From Dysgonamonadaceae bacterium (GTDB taxonomy: Bacteria > Bacteroidota > Bacteroidia > Bacteroidales > Azobacteroidaceae), in contig JAISUN010000127.1 of the NCBI GenBank assembly GCA_031272085.1, positions 1 to 44,905 on the forward strand: DNA of 44,905 nucleotides. Reading direction: 5' to 3'. Positions 13,927 through 23,302 of the stretch are shown here, piece after piece. A program made the translations under genes and the position numbers. The notes under the pieces were generated by a model. The model was not told where the DNA came from, ran no database searches, and saw nothing but the letters and a program-made list of their open reading frames with translations. How positions within the stretch are numbered: the stretch's first letter is position 1; each line of letters starts with the position of its first letter.

Positions 13927-16627
13927 ACGGGCCTACGCCTTTGGGGTCGTTGTCTTTTTTCCTCTCGTTGACGTAATATTCGTAAGAACCGTCGCGATAA
14001 GGATTTCCGCCAAGTCCCGCTACGGCGCAGCAATTCGTAAGCGAAACCGTGCCGTCGGAATTTTCCTTCACAAAAGCCTTAACATACTGGCTGTAAGCCG
14101 TTTTTGCTTTTGCAAGATAAGAAGCGTCGAGCCAGCCGTTTTTTGCGCCCTTTGCCCAGGCGTAAATGAACATTGCCGAGCCGGTCGCCTCAATATAATT
14201 GCCCTTGTCCCCTACCCTGTCCGTAACCTGATACCACATTCCGGTTTTTGGGTCGCGGAATTTTTCGAGCGAGGCCGAAAGCCGCTTCAAAATATCTATC
14301 ACTTCGGCGCGGCGGGGATGTTTTTCGGGGATAAATTCCAAACAATCAACCATTGCCATCATATACCAGCCAATGCTGCGCGACCAGAAATTTGGCGAAG
14401 TTCCCGTTTCGGGATTTGCCCACCGCTGCTCGCGACTCTCGTCCCAGCCGTGATAATACAAGCCCGTTTTCGCGTCGTAAGTATGAGAAGCCACAAGCGT
14501 AATTTGGCGTATAACTTCGTCATACAGAGCCGATTCCTTAAATACGGAAGCATATTGGGCAAGGAATGGCGAGGCCATATAAATTCCGTCGAGCCACATT
14601 TGCGAAGGATATATTTGCTTGTGCCAGAAGCCTTTATCTGTTGTACGAGGCTGTTTTTTTATCTGTTCGCGAAGCAAATTCAGGGCATTTTTATATTTTT
14701 CAGCCTTTGTTTCGGCATAAAACGGGAAAATCAGGCGGCCTGCGTTAATCATATCGAGATTGTAGTCTGTCGGCCTGTAAGTCAGGATTTTAGTCCCATT
14801 ATCAAGCAACATTGTGTCGAGATAGGATTTCACGTAATTGTAATATTTCCGGTCGCCGGTTTGCTGAAAAAGTTTGTAAATAGCCATCAGTTCGAGGCCG
14901 TGAACATAATCCCATTTCGGGGCGCGGGCGCCGTCGAGCATCCATGATTCGGGATAGCGTTTCATCTCTGAATCAGTCATTTGCACGTAAGTTTTTGCAA
15001 CTTTTACCGATTTCAGATTTGCCGGAAGATTGATTTTTTCGTTTCGTTCACCGCTGATTTTGGCTTCCGAAGCGGAATTTGAAGTATTGAAATCCTCAAT
15101 TTTCAGGTTTTTGACGTTATTGAGCAGCAAAGCGGGGCCTTTTTCGGGAAATACCGATACATTGCGGAATACGATATTTTTCGATTCCGAAAGTTCCACT
15201 CCGGTTTGCGAAGTGATATATGCGTTTTCGACATTGATTCCGTCGATGTTCATTTCGGGTAAACCGTTGAAAAACATTGCTCTGCGGGCATTTCGGGAAA
15301 CAATATTTTTGATGTGTATATTTCGGAAAGCCGGAGTTTTTTCGGAAACGGCGGGAATAACCTCGTCAACGGGAGTTGAATCGTCGTCGTCAAGCGCTTC
15401 CACAGCCGATTTGCCACCGTAATAAAGGTCGAAAAGCAGGGATTCGGTAACAATATCGAACATACTGATATTTTCGACAAAAATATTTTCGACCAGACCG
15501 CCGCGCCCGCGGGTGCTTTTGAAGCGCAAACCCACGTCGGTACCGAGAAATTCGCAGTTGCTGACCGCAATATTTCGCACTCCGCCCGACATTTCGCTGC
15601 CGACCACAAAACCGCCGTGAGCCTTGAAAACCTTGCAGTTATCGACAATCATATTTTCGGTTGGCCGTCCGCGTTTGCGCCCGTTTTCGTCCTTGCCCGA
15701 TTTCAGGCAAATAGCGTCGTCGCCAACGTCGAAAGTAGAATTTACGACTATTACATTTTTGCAGGATTCCACGTCGAGGCCGTCGCCGTTCTGGGCAAAC
15801 GAAGGATTGCGGGCAAAAATGCCGTCGATAATCAGGTTTTCGCACATCAGCGGATGAATATTCCAACTTGGGGAGTTTTCAAACAGAACTCCTTGCAGCA
15901 GAACGTTTTTGCAATTTATGAAACTGACCATTACCGGACGCAGGAAATCCTTGATTTCGTTCCATTGCTCGTCGTTGAGCGTTCCGTTTGGAACGTTGAA
16001 ATTCTGGGCGCTCAAACTGTCGCCTTTCAGGGCGCCTTTCGAGGGAAGCCAGTAATTATCGCCGCGCAGCACGCCGCCGGAGCGAACCTGTTCAGCCCAA
16101 TGCCGGGCTGTTACCTTATCTTTTTTCAGCGGCCGCCAAGCCTCGCCGGAACCGTTTATTGCGCCTTCGCCGGTAATGGCGATATTTACAAGATTTCGGC
16201 CTGAAATGGGCGACTGGCAGCGTTTTGTTTCCAAACCTTCAAACGAAGTTTCGACGAGCGGATATGCGTCGAAGTCGCTTGTGAAGAGTATCAGAGCGCC
16301 TTTTTCGAGATGAAGGTTTATGTTGGATTGGAAAACTATCGGACCGGTAAACCACACTCCAAAAGGCACTACGAGCGTTCCGCCGCCTTGCGCCGAAAGG
16401 CTTTTCATTGCGCTGTTGAAGGCTTCCGTATTGAGGGTTGAGCCGTCGCCAACGCCTCCAAAGTCGGTAATAGACTTTTGCGTTGGCGGAAAAACAGGCT
16501 TTTGCACTTCCGACATCTTGAAAGGCAGGTTTTCGTACAGGTAAGCGTAGGAATATTTTTCCTGACCGGAGGCCGAAACGATGAAAGCGGATAAAATCGC
16601 AGGCAGCAAAATACGTTTAAATAACAT
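13898..16627 (-). CDS. GH28 polygalacturonase fused to GH105 unsaturated galacturonyl hydrolase
   Basis: A 909-residue two-enzyme fusion. After a signal peptide (to about residue 22), residues 45-520 form a GH28 beta-helix: SITDFGGVGDG, catalytic NGDGLD (Asp282/Asp285), GDDAICLKSG (Asp303, Asp304), AHGGFVVGSE (His337) and LRFKSTRGRGG (Arg368, Lys370). Residues from about 545 form a GH105 (alpha/alpha)6 barrel: WDYVHGLELMAIY, the catalytic QMWLDGIYMASPF with Asp680, TGLYYHGWDES and WSRSIGWYMMAMVD. GH28 hydrolyses galacturonan; GH105 removes the unsaturated uronate left by pectate lyases. No T9SS tag or lipobox is present, so the protein should be periplasmic. Each half has its key residues, so both look active. 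Last gene of the locus, overlapping apgM tail to tail. Confidence 0.93.
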   Translation of the reverse strand: MLFKRILLPAILSAFIVSASGQEKYSYAYLYENLPFKMSEVQKPVFPPTQKSITDFGGVGDGSTLNTEAFNSAMKSLSAQGGGTLVVPFGVWFTGPIVFQSNINLHLEKGALILFTSDFDAYPLVETSFEGLETKRCQSPISGRNLVNIAITGEGAINGSGEAWRPLKKDKVTARHWAEQVRSGGVLRGDNYWLPSKGALKGDSLSAQNFNVPNGTLNDEQWNEIKDFLRPVMVSFINCKNVLLQGVLFENSPSWNIHPLMCENLIIDGIFARNPSFAQNGDGLDVESCKNVIVVNSTFDVGDDAICLKSGKDENGRKRGRPTENMIVDNCKVFKAHGGFVVGSEMSGGVRNIAVSNCEFLGTDVGLRFKSTRGRGGLVENIFVENISMFDIVTESLLFDLYYGGKSAVEALDDDDSTPVDEVIPAVSEKTPAFRNIHIKNIVSRNARRAMFFNGLPEMNIDGINVENAYITSQTGVELSESKNIVFRNVSVFPEKGPALLLNNVKNLKIEDFNTSNSASEAKISGERNEKINLPANLKSVKVAKTYVQMTDSEMKRYPESWMLDGARAPKWDYVHGLELMAIYKLFQQTGDRKYYNYVKSYLDTMLLDNGTKILTYRPTDYNLDMINAGRLIFPFYAETKAEKYKNALNLLREQIKKQPRTTDKGFWHKQIYPSQMWLDGIYMASPFLAQYASVFKESALYDEVIRQITLVASHTYDAKTGLYYHGWDESREQRWANPETGTSPNFWSRSIGWYMMAMVDCLEFIPEKHPRRAEVIDILKRLSASLEKFRDPKTGMWYQVTDRVGDKGNYIEATGSAMFIYAWAKGAKNGWLDASYLAKAKTAYSQYVKAFVKENSDGTVSLTNCCAVAGLGGNPYRDGSYEYYVNERKKDNDPKGVGPFILAGLLLE

Positions 16628-16655
16628 AATTATTTCTGTATTAATTTATTACTAA

Positions 16656-18095
16656 TCAATTATTTATCAAACTGTTAAGATACATTTCCAGATTTGTGTA
16701 ATCTTTATTTAATGTATATTTGTTCCCGTCGCCGGGATTGTTTTTATCGAGTTTGTTTTTCTTTTCCCAATCGTCGGGAATGCCGTCGCCGTCGCTGTCG
16801 GTCGGGGCTTTGGCGGATTTCAGTTCCGGCCATCCTCCGACCTCGTTTTGCGAATCAATCATCCCTCGGTCGCCAAAAGAGAACGTTCCGCGGGAAATTT
16901 CCTCAACTATGCGCTTATCGACGGCGTCGCGCACAAGGCTTGCTCCGGCCGATTTCAAAACCGCCTCGTAAGCCTGCTGTGCAGTATGTTGCGTATATAT
17001 TTGATATTCAAATGGTTCTGACGAGCGGCAGCGTTGCAGTAGCGAATCGTTATGAGGCTGTTCCTCGTTTACGCCTTCGCGTTCGATATATGTCTTGTAA
17101 TCAACGCCTTGCCAGTTGTCGGCGGTAATTTCGGGATTTCCGTCCATAATATTTCCTGAAACGAAAAAGTGGCCGAAGTCGTGAAATCCGTTGCGGTCTT
17201 TGCTTTGCCACGCTTCGAAAATCCTGCCACGGGAATTTTTGGAAGTTGCCGGGCCGGGCTTGTAATAGTTTGCAACAATGTTGTAATGCCCGTTTTCGCC
17301 GGCATAACTGCTGTTGAATCCCCAGTTGTAAACCAGGTTGTTGCGGAAGTCGGCCATTTCGGTTTCTTTTGTGGCCTCGTGATAACGCGCTCCGCAAAAC
17401 CGCGGATTGCGGCTGCTGTGATGAGCCAGCAAATTGTGGTGAAACGAAGCGTTCATTCCGCCCCAGATGCCGCCGTAGCCATGCGCTCCTTTGGCGTGGA
17501 CGCTGTTGCGCAGGCTTTCGGAAAGTATGCACCATTGCAGGGTAAAATCGGCATTATCGTAAAACGAGCCGCACTCGTCGGTACTCCAACTCATTGAGCA
17601 ATGGTCGATTATGATATTGCGTTGGCGGACGCAGTTCAGAGCGTCGTCTTCCACCTTGGCCGAATCGCCAAGGCGAAAACGCAAGTATCTGATTATCACG
17701 TTATTGCAACGAATATGAACCGGCTCGCCGGCGATACAAATCCCGCCGCCCGGCGCCGTCTGTCCGGCAACAGTTATGCTGTCGCGGTTGATGACGACGG
17801 GCGATTCGAGAAATATTGTTCCGGAAATCCGGAAAATTACTGTACGGGCGCCTTTTGCGGTTACGGCTTCGCGGAAACTGCCTTTGCCGCTGTCGTTCAG
17901 ATTATCGACAAAGAGGACTTTTCCGCCGCGTCCGCCCGAAGCGAAGCGGCCAAAACCTTCGGCGCCGGGAAAAGCGAGCGTGTTTCCTGCAAAAACGGAT
18001 TCGGAGCAAATGTTCCCGTTTTCACAGAAACATTTGCCGGAACCCAGAGATGCAAGGGTTAGTAAGAAACACTTTAAAATCAAATCTTTTCCCAT
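16656..18095 (-). CDS. Pectate lyase, PL1 family (no T9SS tag)
   Basis: The 479-residue protein has a weak hydrophobic leader (ILKCFLLTLASLGSG) and then a PL1 parallel beta-helix. Family marks are [74 protein letters not shown] and HSSRNPRFCGAR, the last with the arginine expected as catalytic base. The C-terminal [15 protein letters not shown] is a calcium-binding thrombospondin-type-3-like repeat. It would cleave de-esterified homogalacturonan by beta-elimination and give unsaturated oligomers for the adjacent GH105 domain, 28 bases downstream. No sorting tag or lipobox was found, so a periplasmic site is inferred. It is a paralogue of the PL1 at 30842-32485, which differs mainly by its T9SS tail. 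Confidence 0.9.
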   Translation of the reverse strand: MGKDLILKCFLLTLASLGSGKCFCENGNICSESVFAGNTLAFPGAEGFGRFASGGRGGKVLFVDNLNDSGKGSFREAVTAKGARTVIFRISGTIFLESPVVINRDSITVAGQTAPGGGICIAGEPVHIRCNNVIIRYLRFRLGDSAKVEDDALNCVRQRNIIIDHCSMSWSTDECGSFYDNADFTLQWCILSESLRNSVHAKGAHGYGGIWGGMNASFHHNLLAHHSSRNPRFCGARYHEATKETEMADFRNNLVYNWGFNSSYAGENGHYNIVANYYKPGPATSKNSRGRIFEAWQSKDRNGFHDFGHFFVSGNIMDGNPEITADNWQGVDYKTYIEREGVNEEQPHNDSLLQRCRSSEPFEYQIYTQHTAQQAYEAVLKSAGASLVRDAVDKRIVEEISRGTFSFGDRGMIDSQNEVGGWPELKSAKAPTDSDGDGIPDDWEKKNKLDKNNPGDGNKYTLNKDYTNLEMYLNSLINN

Positions 18096-18105
18096 AAAAA
18101 CTAAA

Positions 18106-20142
18106 TCAATATCCCTGATTTTGCCAGAACATTCCTTCGCCGCCGGGATATGCGGCTATATTGGTGCAGGCGTCGATTTGCGTTTGCGGAATAGGACGAT
18201 AGTAATGTTTTTCCTGAATCTGTCCTGCCGCTTCTGCATTGCGGGCTTTGACGTATTCCACGAGTTTGTGGGTACGTTTCAGGTCGAACCAGCGTTGTTG
18301 TTCGCCGCAAAGTTCGATAGCGCGTTCTTCGAGAATTGTGTCGATATTCACTGTTCCGGTACGGCTGTTGTCTTTGCCGGCAATAGCGCGTACAGAGCGG
18401 AGTTCGTTGATTGTTGAAAGCGCACCAGCCGAATTTCCCTGCGCCACCTGACATTCAGCCTTAATTAGGTAAACTTCGGCTAAACGCATTACAAAAGCGT
18501 CGCGTTTCGACATTTCTTTCGTCATATTTCCTGCGTCAAACGGGGTTTCCATAAATTTTTTGATGCTTGGAAATGAGGTTTGTCCCGAAATATTGTCGTT
18601 GTTGTACCTTGCGTCGCCGTAAACGTCGGAAACCGCTTTTTTGGACGAGCCGAAAGGCTTCGGAATAGCAGTAGCAACATTGCCGGAAGTATAAACGGGA
18701 ATGTCGCCGCCGTAAGCAAACTGGATACGGTAGCGGTTTTTAGCCAGAGCCTGCGCGGCCTGTCCTTCGGGCGAATCGCCGTTCAATGCGGAATAATAAA
18801 TTATTGTATCGACGTCGTTTTGCGGATAGTTGGGCATACAGCCTTCCAAGCCGGGCGCACAGCGGTAAACGGTCAGCATAGTTCCTTCGGTGCGCTGGTC
18901 GGTTGCGCGGTATTTTTCCAGCAATTCCCACAAATAAAGCGAAGGCACGTAGCGGGTAAATCCGCGTCCGTAAGGCGCATAATAGGGCGTTACATTGACT
19001 GTTAATCCGGTGTTGGGATTGATGTAGTTGAGCGGATTCGATTCTGCTCTGCCGAAAACGCCTTTTGCTTTGGCGTCGCCGCCGGCCGTATTGTTTCCGC
19101 CAATATCGTTGCAACCGTTATTCCACAGCGGAACAAACATATTGAGCATTGCATTGCCGCCCCATGAATTTTGGCGGGTAATGATATTGACATAATTCAG
19201 TTGAGCGCCGTTAGCGTCTGTTTTATAGCGTTTTGGAACGCAGTTTTGCGATTCGGCCGAGCCAAGATTGTCGGAATAAGTGATTGCGAAAATTGCTTCC
19301 TTATTTGTGGTAACATCTTCGTTCAGCATGCTCCAAGTGTCGTCGTAATTGGTATAGAAACTAAACTCGCCGCTGCCGATTACTGCTTCGGCTTCCGACT
19401 GCGCTTTGGAGTATAAATCGGCCTTATTCAGCCACGATGCTTCGTACAGCAACACGCGGGCTTTGAATGCGCGTGCGCTCCAATAGTAGGCACGGCCTTT
19501 TGCGTCGGCTTTTTTCGTTGCTCCGGCGGCTTCAAATTTGGCGATTGCGTTATCCAAATCTTCGATTATTTTGCTGTAAACTTCTTCTTCCGACATACGG
19601 GTAGGAGCGGTATTGACTACCGTTACCGGCTCGCTGTTGTAAGGTATTGCGCCCCAGATATTTACCATGTGGAAATAGTAAAAAGCGCGGAGGAAATAGG
19701 CTTCGCCGAGATACTGATTTTTCGTTTTTTCGTCGAGCATCGTATTCAGCGGCACCCAGTATAAAGCGTTGTTGCACACGTCGGTAGCGCAATAGAACAG
19801 TTCCCAGTAGTGGTCTAAACAGGGATTGTTGTTCTGGTCGTCGTTCAGGGCGTCGGCCGTCAAATCGTAAAGGACAAGCAGTTTTTGTTTGTTGTCTTTA
19901 CCGGTTTGGAAGAGGTCGGTTCCGCCCTCGCCGAGTCCAAGTCCCGCCTCTTTGCCGTAGAAACCGCGGGCAAAGGCGTAGCAGGACGAAACAAGTCCGT
20001 CGATGCCCGCTTTGGTGGAATAAGTCAAGTCGGCGGTTGCTCCCGCTTTGTTGTCTTCTTCCAGATAGTCCGAGCAGCCCGTCGTTGCAATCGCTGACGC
20101 AAGGACGGCAATCATCATTATTTTATTAAATATACTTTTCAT
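18106..20142 (-). CDS. SusD/RagB-family glycan-binding lipoprotein (pair 1)
   Basis: This 678-residue lipoprotein has a lipobox ending IATTGC (Cys23) followed by SDYLEEDNK. The body shows the SusD fold: LGEAYFLRAFYYFHMVNIWGA is the conserved TPR-like helix, and the end reads DTILEERAIELCGEQQRWFDLKRTHKLVEYV and YRPIPQTQID. SusD proteins sit on the cell surface as a lid over the SusC barrel and bind glycan. It is longer than the usual 500-600 residues, mainly through a central insertion. It starts 18 bases after the end of the SusC gene 20161-23244, its transport partner, and 10 bases before the PL1 lyase. The likely ligand is pectic oligosaccharide, inferred from neighbours only. Confidence 0.93.
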   Translation of the reverse strand: MKSIFNKIMMIAVLASAIATTGCSDYLEEDNKAGATADLTYSTKAGIDGLVSSCYAFARGFYGKEAGLGLGEGGTDLFQTGKDNKQKLLVLYDLTADALNDDQNNNPCLDHYWELFYCATDVCNNALYWVPLNTMLDEKTKNQYLGEAYFLRAFYYFHMVNIWGAIPYNSEPVTVVNTAPTRMSEEEVYSKIIEDLDNAIAKFEAAGATKKADAKGRAYYWSARAFKARVLLYEASWLNKADLYSKAQSEAEAVIGSGEFSFYTNYDDTWSMLNEDVTTNKEAIFAITYSDNLGSAESQNCVPKRYKTDANGAQLNYVNIITRQNSWGGNAMLNMFVPLWNNGCNDIGGNNTAGGDAKAKGVFGRAESNPLNYINPNTGLTVNVTPYYAPYGRGFTRYVPSLYLWELLEKYRATDQRTEGTMLTVYRCAPGLEGCMPNYPQNDVDTIIYYSALNGDSPEGQAAQALAKNRYRIQFAYGGDIPVYTSGNVATAIPKPFGSSKKAVSDVYGDARYNNDNISGQTSFPSIKKFMETPFDAGNMTKEMSKRDAFVMRLAEVYLIKAECQVAQGNSAGALSTINELRSVRAIAGKDNSRTGTVNIDTILEERAIELCGEQQRWFDLKRTHKLVEYVKARNAEAAGQIQEKHYYRPIPQTQIDACTNIAAYPGGEGMFWQNQGY

Positions 20143-20160
20143 ATTTTTTAAATTAAATGA

Positions 20161-23100
20161 TTAAAAATTAATATTAAGGCCGAAAACTGCCTGCTTCGAC
20201 AGCGGAAATTCGTAAGAGCCGCCGCGTTCGGGGTCGTAATTGTCTATTCCGCTGAAAGTGAAGAAGTTTTTCAAGGAAGCATAAACATTAGCGCCGCTGA
20301 TTCCGATACCTTTCAAAAGGCCTTTCGGCAAATTGTAATTCAAAGTTATGTCTTTGATTTTCAGATAATCGGCTTTTTCGTATTGCAGAGCGGTGGCGTA
20401 AGTCGAGTAAGTAGAGGTTGCCGTTCCCGACAAGCCCGGGCTTGGGAAACGCGCACCTGTGTTGCTGGGCGTCCAATAATCCAAATCAGCCCAGTTTGCG
20501 CCGTCGTAATAAATCTGGTTGTTGAACGAATAAGAAATAATTCCGCCAAGGCGGGCATAAAGCAATACCGACAACGAAAGATTTTTGTACGAGAAAGTGT
20601 TGCTCATGCCAAAAAGATGCTTCGGCGAGCGGTTGTAAACTTTTTTATCGTTTTCGTCGATAACTCCGTCGCCGTTCTGGTCAACAACTTTAACCGTTCC
20701 GGGTTGTCCGTAAGCCGAAAGAGGCGCGGTGAAAGGCGTCGTCGGATGGCTTGCGTTCCAGTCGGCTACAAACTTGTCGTATTCGCCTACATTCCAGCAT
20801 CCGTCGGTTTCGTAATCGTAATAGATGGAAACGGGTTGTCCTACAATCTGGCCGGTTCTGCCCGAAATATTCTGTTTCAGGCCGTCGGAAAGCGCGACAA
20901 CTTCGTCGTACATTGTGGAATAACTCCAATTTATGTCGTATGAAAAAGTTTTTGTTTTAACGACCAGAGTGTTCAGCGCGATTTCAAGGCCGTGTCCTTT
21001 GGTTTCGCCCACGTTTGACAAAACGGTCGGGAAAACGGACGAAGCCGGCAAAGCGCGGAGGTAAAGCAGGTCGGAAGTATGGCTCAAATAATAGTCGATG
21101 CTTCCGTTCACGCGGCCGCCGAAGAGGCCGAAATCAAGGCCTAAATCCCAGGCGCGGGTAGTTTCCCATTTCAGGTCGGTATTTCCCATTTGGCTCGGGA
21201 CTTTTCCTACCACGTTTGAGCCGAGATAATAATAAATATTGTCGGGGCTTAACTGCGACAAAGTCATATAGGCGTCAACGGCAGCATTACCCGAAACGCC
21301 CCACGAAACACGGGCTTTCAGGTTGCTCAACCAGTCTTTCGTGTTTTCCATAAAACTTTCTTCGCTGATACGCCAAGCCGCCGCCAAAGACGGGAAATAT
21401 CCCCATTTGTGTCCGGGCGAAAGCGTGGACGAACCGTCGGCACGCATAGAAGCCTGCAAAAGGTATTTTTCGTCAAATTTGTAGTTCAAGCGCCCAAAAT
21501 AAGAGAGCATTGCAGTTTTTGTGTAACCGCTTGTAGTTTTGGGGCTTGCAATTTTCGACAAATCGTAATACAGATTTTTGAAATAATGTTCCTGTCCGGC
21601 GTCGCCCTCGGTCAAAGACCATTCATCGACGTCCTGCCACATTTCGTGGCCGACCATCGCTGTAACGTCGTGTTTTGAACCGTCGAAATTTGTATTGTAC
21701 GACAAAACATTGTTCCAAGTATATTTAACCGATTTGTCGTATTCCTGCGACATTGTGGAAGTTTTTCCCGACTGGAAACGCGCTACGCTGTTGTAGTCGG
21801 CATAGATTCCGGTGCGGGCATTTCTCAACTGCGGGGCAAAAGTCGTCTTGAAATTCATTCCTTTTACAGGGGTTAATTCCAAATAAACATTGCCGAACAT
21901 ACGGTTCGATTCCACCTGATTGACATAGGCATTTTCAACCTCGTCGGCCAAAGGATTCACGTGCGAAACATAACGCGGGTTGGGCGTCATAATCATTTCG
22001 CCTGACGAATCGTAAGGATGAGTGATGGAGGTCATTTTCAAAGCCGTGCTGAAAACGCTGTTATACCGGCGGTTTTGTGTGCGGTAGGAGTACATAATGT
22101 TTCCGCCTACTTTGAAATAATTGTTGATTTTGTGGTCAACATTCAATCTCACGTTGTAGCGGTTCAGATTGTCGCTTTTCATTATTCCCTCTTCGTCCAT
22201 TGCGCCGACCGAAAGATTGAAAGTCGTTTTCTCGTTTCCGCCAGAAACAGAGGCAACATAATTTTGCGTCATTCCGTTTTGCAGAATCACGTCGAGCCAG
22301 TCGGTATATGAGCCGTTGTTGTAAATGTCCATTTCCGTCAAGTCCGTCGTGATGTTGTAAGTCAAAACATCGGCTGCCGTAACGCTGCTTGTACCCCAGT
22401 TGCCCGATATCAAATCGTTGGCGTAATTGGTTGCGTCAATGTACATCTGCACCTGCTTTTCGCCGTATTTGATTTCGGGAATGTGAGTAGGCGAATTGAT
22501 TGATACAAAGGAATTTAGATTTACCTTTGTCCGGCCTGCGGCTCCGCGTTTGGTAGTGATGAGAATCACGCCGTTAGCGCCGCGCGTTCCGTAGATAGCG
22601 GTCGAAGCAGCGTCTTTCAGCACTTCCATCGATTCGATGTCTGTTGCATTAAGGTCGATAGTCGAGCCGTATTCGATTCCGTCAACCAGAATCAGCGGGC
22701 TGTTGCTGCCGACGATAGAGCGGTTTCCGCGCAAGGTAATGTTCAGGCCTCCGCCTGCCTGTCCGTCGGACTGTGTAATGTCAAGTCCGGGGATTTTTGC
22801 TTGCATTGCCTGCATTGCGTTGCTCGATGAAACCTGTTCAATGTCAGTCGATTTTACAGAGGCGACAGAGCCGGTCAAATCGCGGCGTTTCATTGTGCCG
22901 TAACCGACTACAACCACTTCGTCGAGAGCCTGTAAATCCTCTTGAAGCGTTATGTTCACGCTTGTTTGCTGGCCTACGGCCACTTCCTGCGCTACATAAC
23001 CAATGTAAGTGAAAACGAGCCTCGAATTTGCGTTCAGGTTATTAACCGTGAAACGCCCGTTGCTATCGGTTATCGAGCCGTTGGAGTTATTGCCCTTTTC

Positions 23101-23244
23101 GGTAACACTAACTCCCAGCATCGGTTCGCCGGCCGCGTCGGTAACTGTTCCCGACACGGCGCGAACCTGTCCAAAAGATTGCAGGCAAGCCATGCTCAAC
23201 GCTGCGAGCAGAAATACCTGACAGATACACTTTTTCAGATTCAT
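20161..23244 (-). CDS. SusC/RagA-family TonB-linked outer-membrane transporter (pair 1)
   Basis: The 1027-residue protein has a signal peptide (1-26), a carboxypeptidase-D regulatory-like domain (about 28-103, VSGTVTDAAGEPMLGVSV), a TonB box and motif LDEVVVVGYGT at 108-117, a plug domain (DLTGSVASV to GVILITTKRG) and a 22-strand-type barrel ending in FGLNINF with the C-terminal Phe. It imports glycan fragments through the outer membrane using TonB energy. No N-terminal STN domain is present, so no anti-sigma signalling role is expected. It lies 58 bases after the beta-helix lipoprotein gene and 18 bases before its SusD partner. Confidence 0.96.
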   Translation of the reverse strand: MNLKKCICQVFLLAALSMACLQSFGQVRAVSGTVTDAAGEPMLGVSVTEKGNNSNGSITDSNGRFTVNNLNANSRLVFTYIGYVAQEVAVGQQTSVNITLQEDLQALDEVVVVGYGTMKRRDLTGSVASVKSTDIEQVSSSNAMQAMQAKIPGLDITQSDGQAGGGLNITLRGNRSIVGSNSPLILVDGIEYGSTIDLNATDIESMEVLKDAASTAIYGTRGANGVILITTKRGAAGRTKVNLNSFVSINSPTHIPEIKYGEKQVQMYIDATNYANDLISGNWGTSSVTAADVLTYNITTDLTEMDIYNNGSYTDWLDVILQNGMTQNYVASVSGGNEKTTFNLSVGAMDEEGIMKSDNLNRYNVRLNVDHKINNYFKVGGNIMYSYRTQNRRYNSVFSTALKMTSITHPYDSSGEMIMTPNPRYVSHVNPLADEVENAYVNQVESNRMFGNVYLELTPVKGMNFKTTFAPQLRNARTGIYADYNSVARFQSGKTSTMSQEYDKSVKYTWNNVLSYNTNFDGSKHDVTAMVGHEMWQDVDEWSLTEGDAGQEHYFKNLYYDLSKIASPKTTSGYTKTAMLSYFGRLNYKFDEKYLLQASMRADGSSTLSPGHKWGYFPSLAAAWRISEESFMENTKDWLSNLKARVSWGVSGNAAVDAYMTLSQLSPDNIYYYLGSNVVGKVPSQMGNTDLKWETTRAWDLGLDFGLFGGRVNGSIDYYLSHTSDLLYLRALPASSVFPTVLSNVGETKGHGLEIALNTLVVKTKTFSYDINWSYSTMYDEVVALSDGLKQNISGRTGQIVGQPVSIYYDYETDGCWNVGEYDKFVADWNASHPTTPFTAPLSAYGQPGTVKVVDQNGDGVIDENDKKVYNRSPKHLFGMSNTFSYKNLSLSVLLYARLGGIISYSFNNQIYYDGANWADLDYWTPSNTGARFPSPGLSGTATSTYSTYATALQYEKADYLKIKDITLNYNLPKGLLKGIGISGANVYASLKNFFTFSGIDNYDPERGGSYEFPLSKQAVFGLNINF

Positions 23245-23302
23245 AAATTTAATTTTAAGTTAACAATATAAAAATACTCTCTTTTTTCTAAATACGCTTC
23301 AA

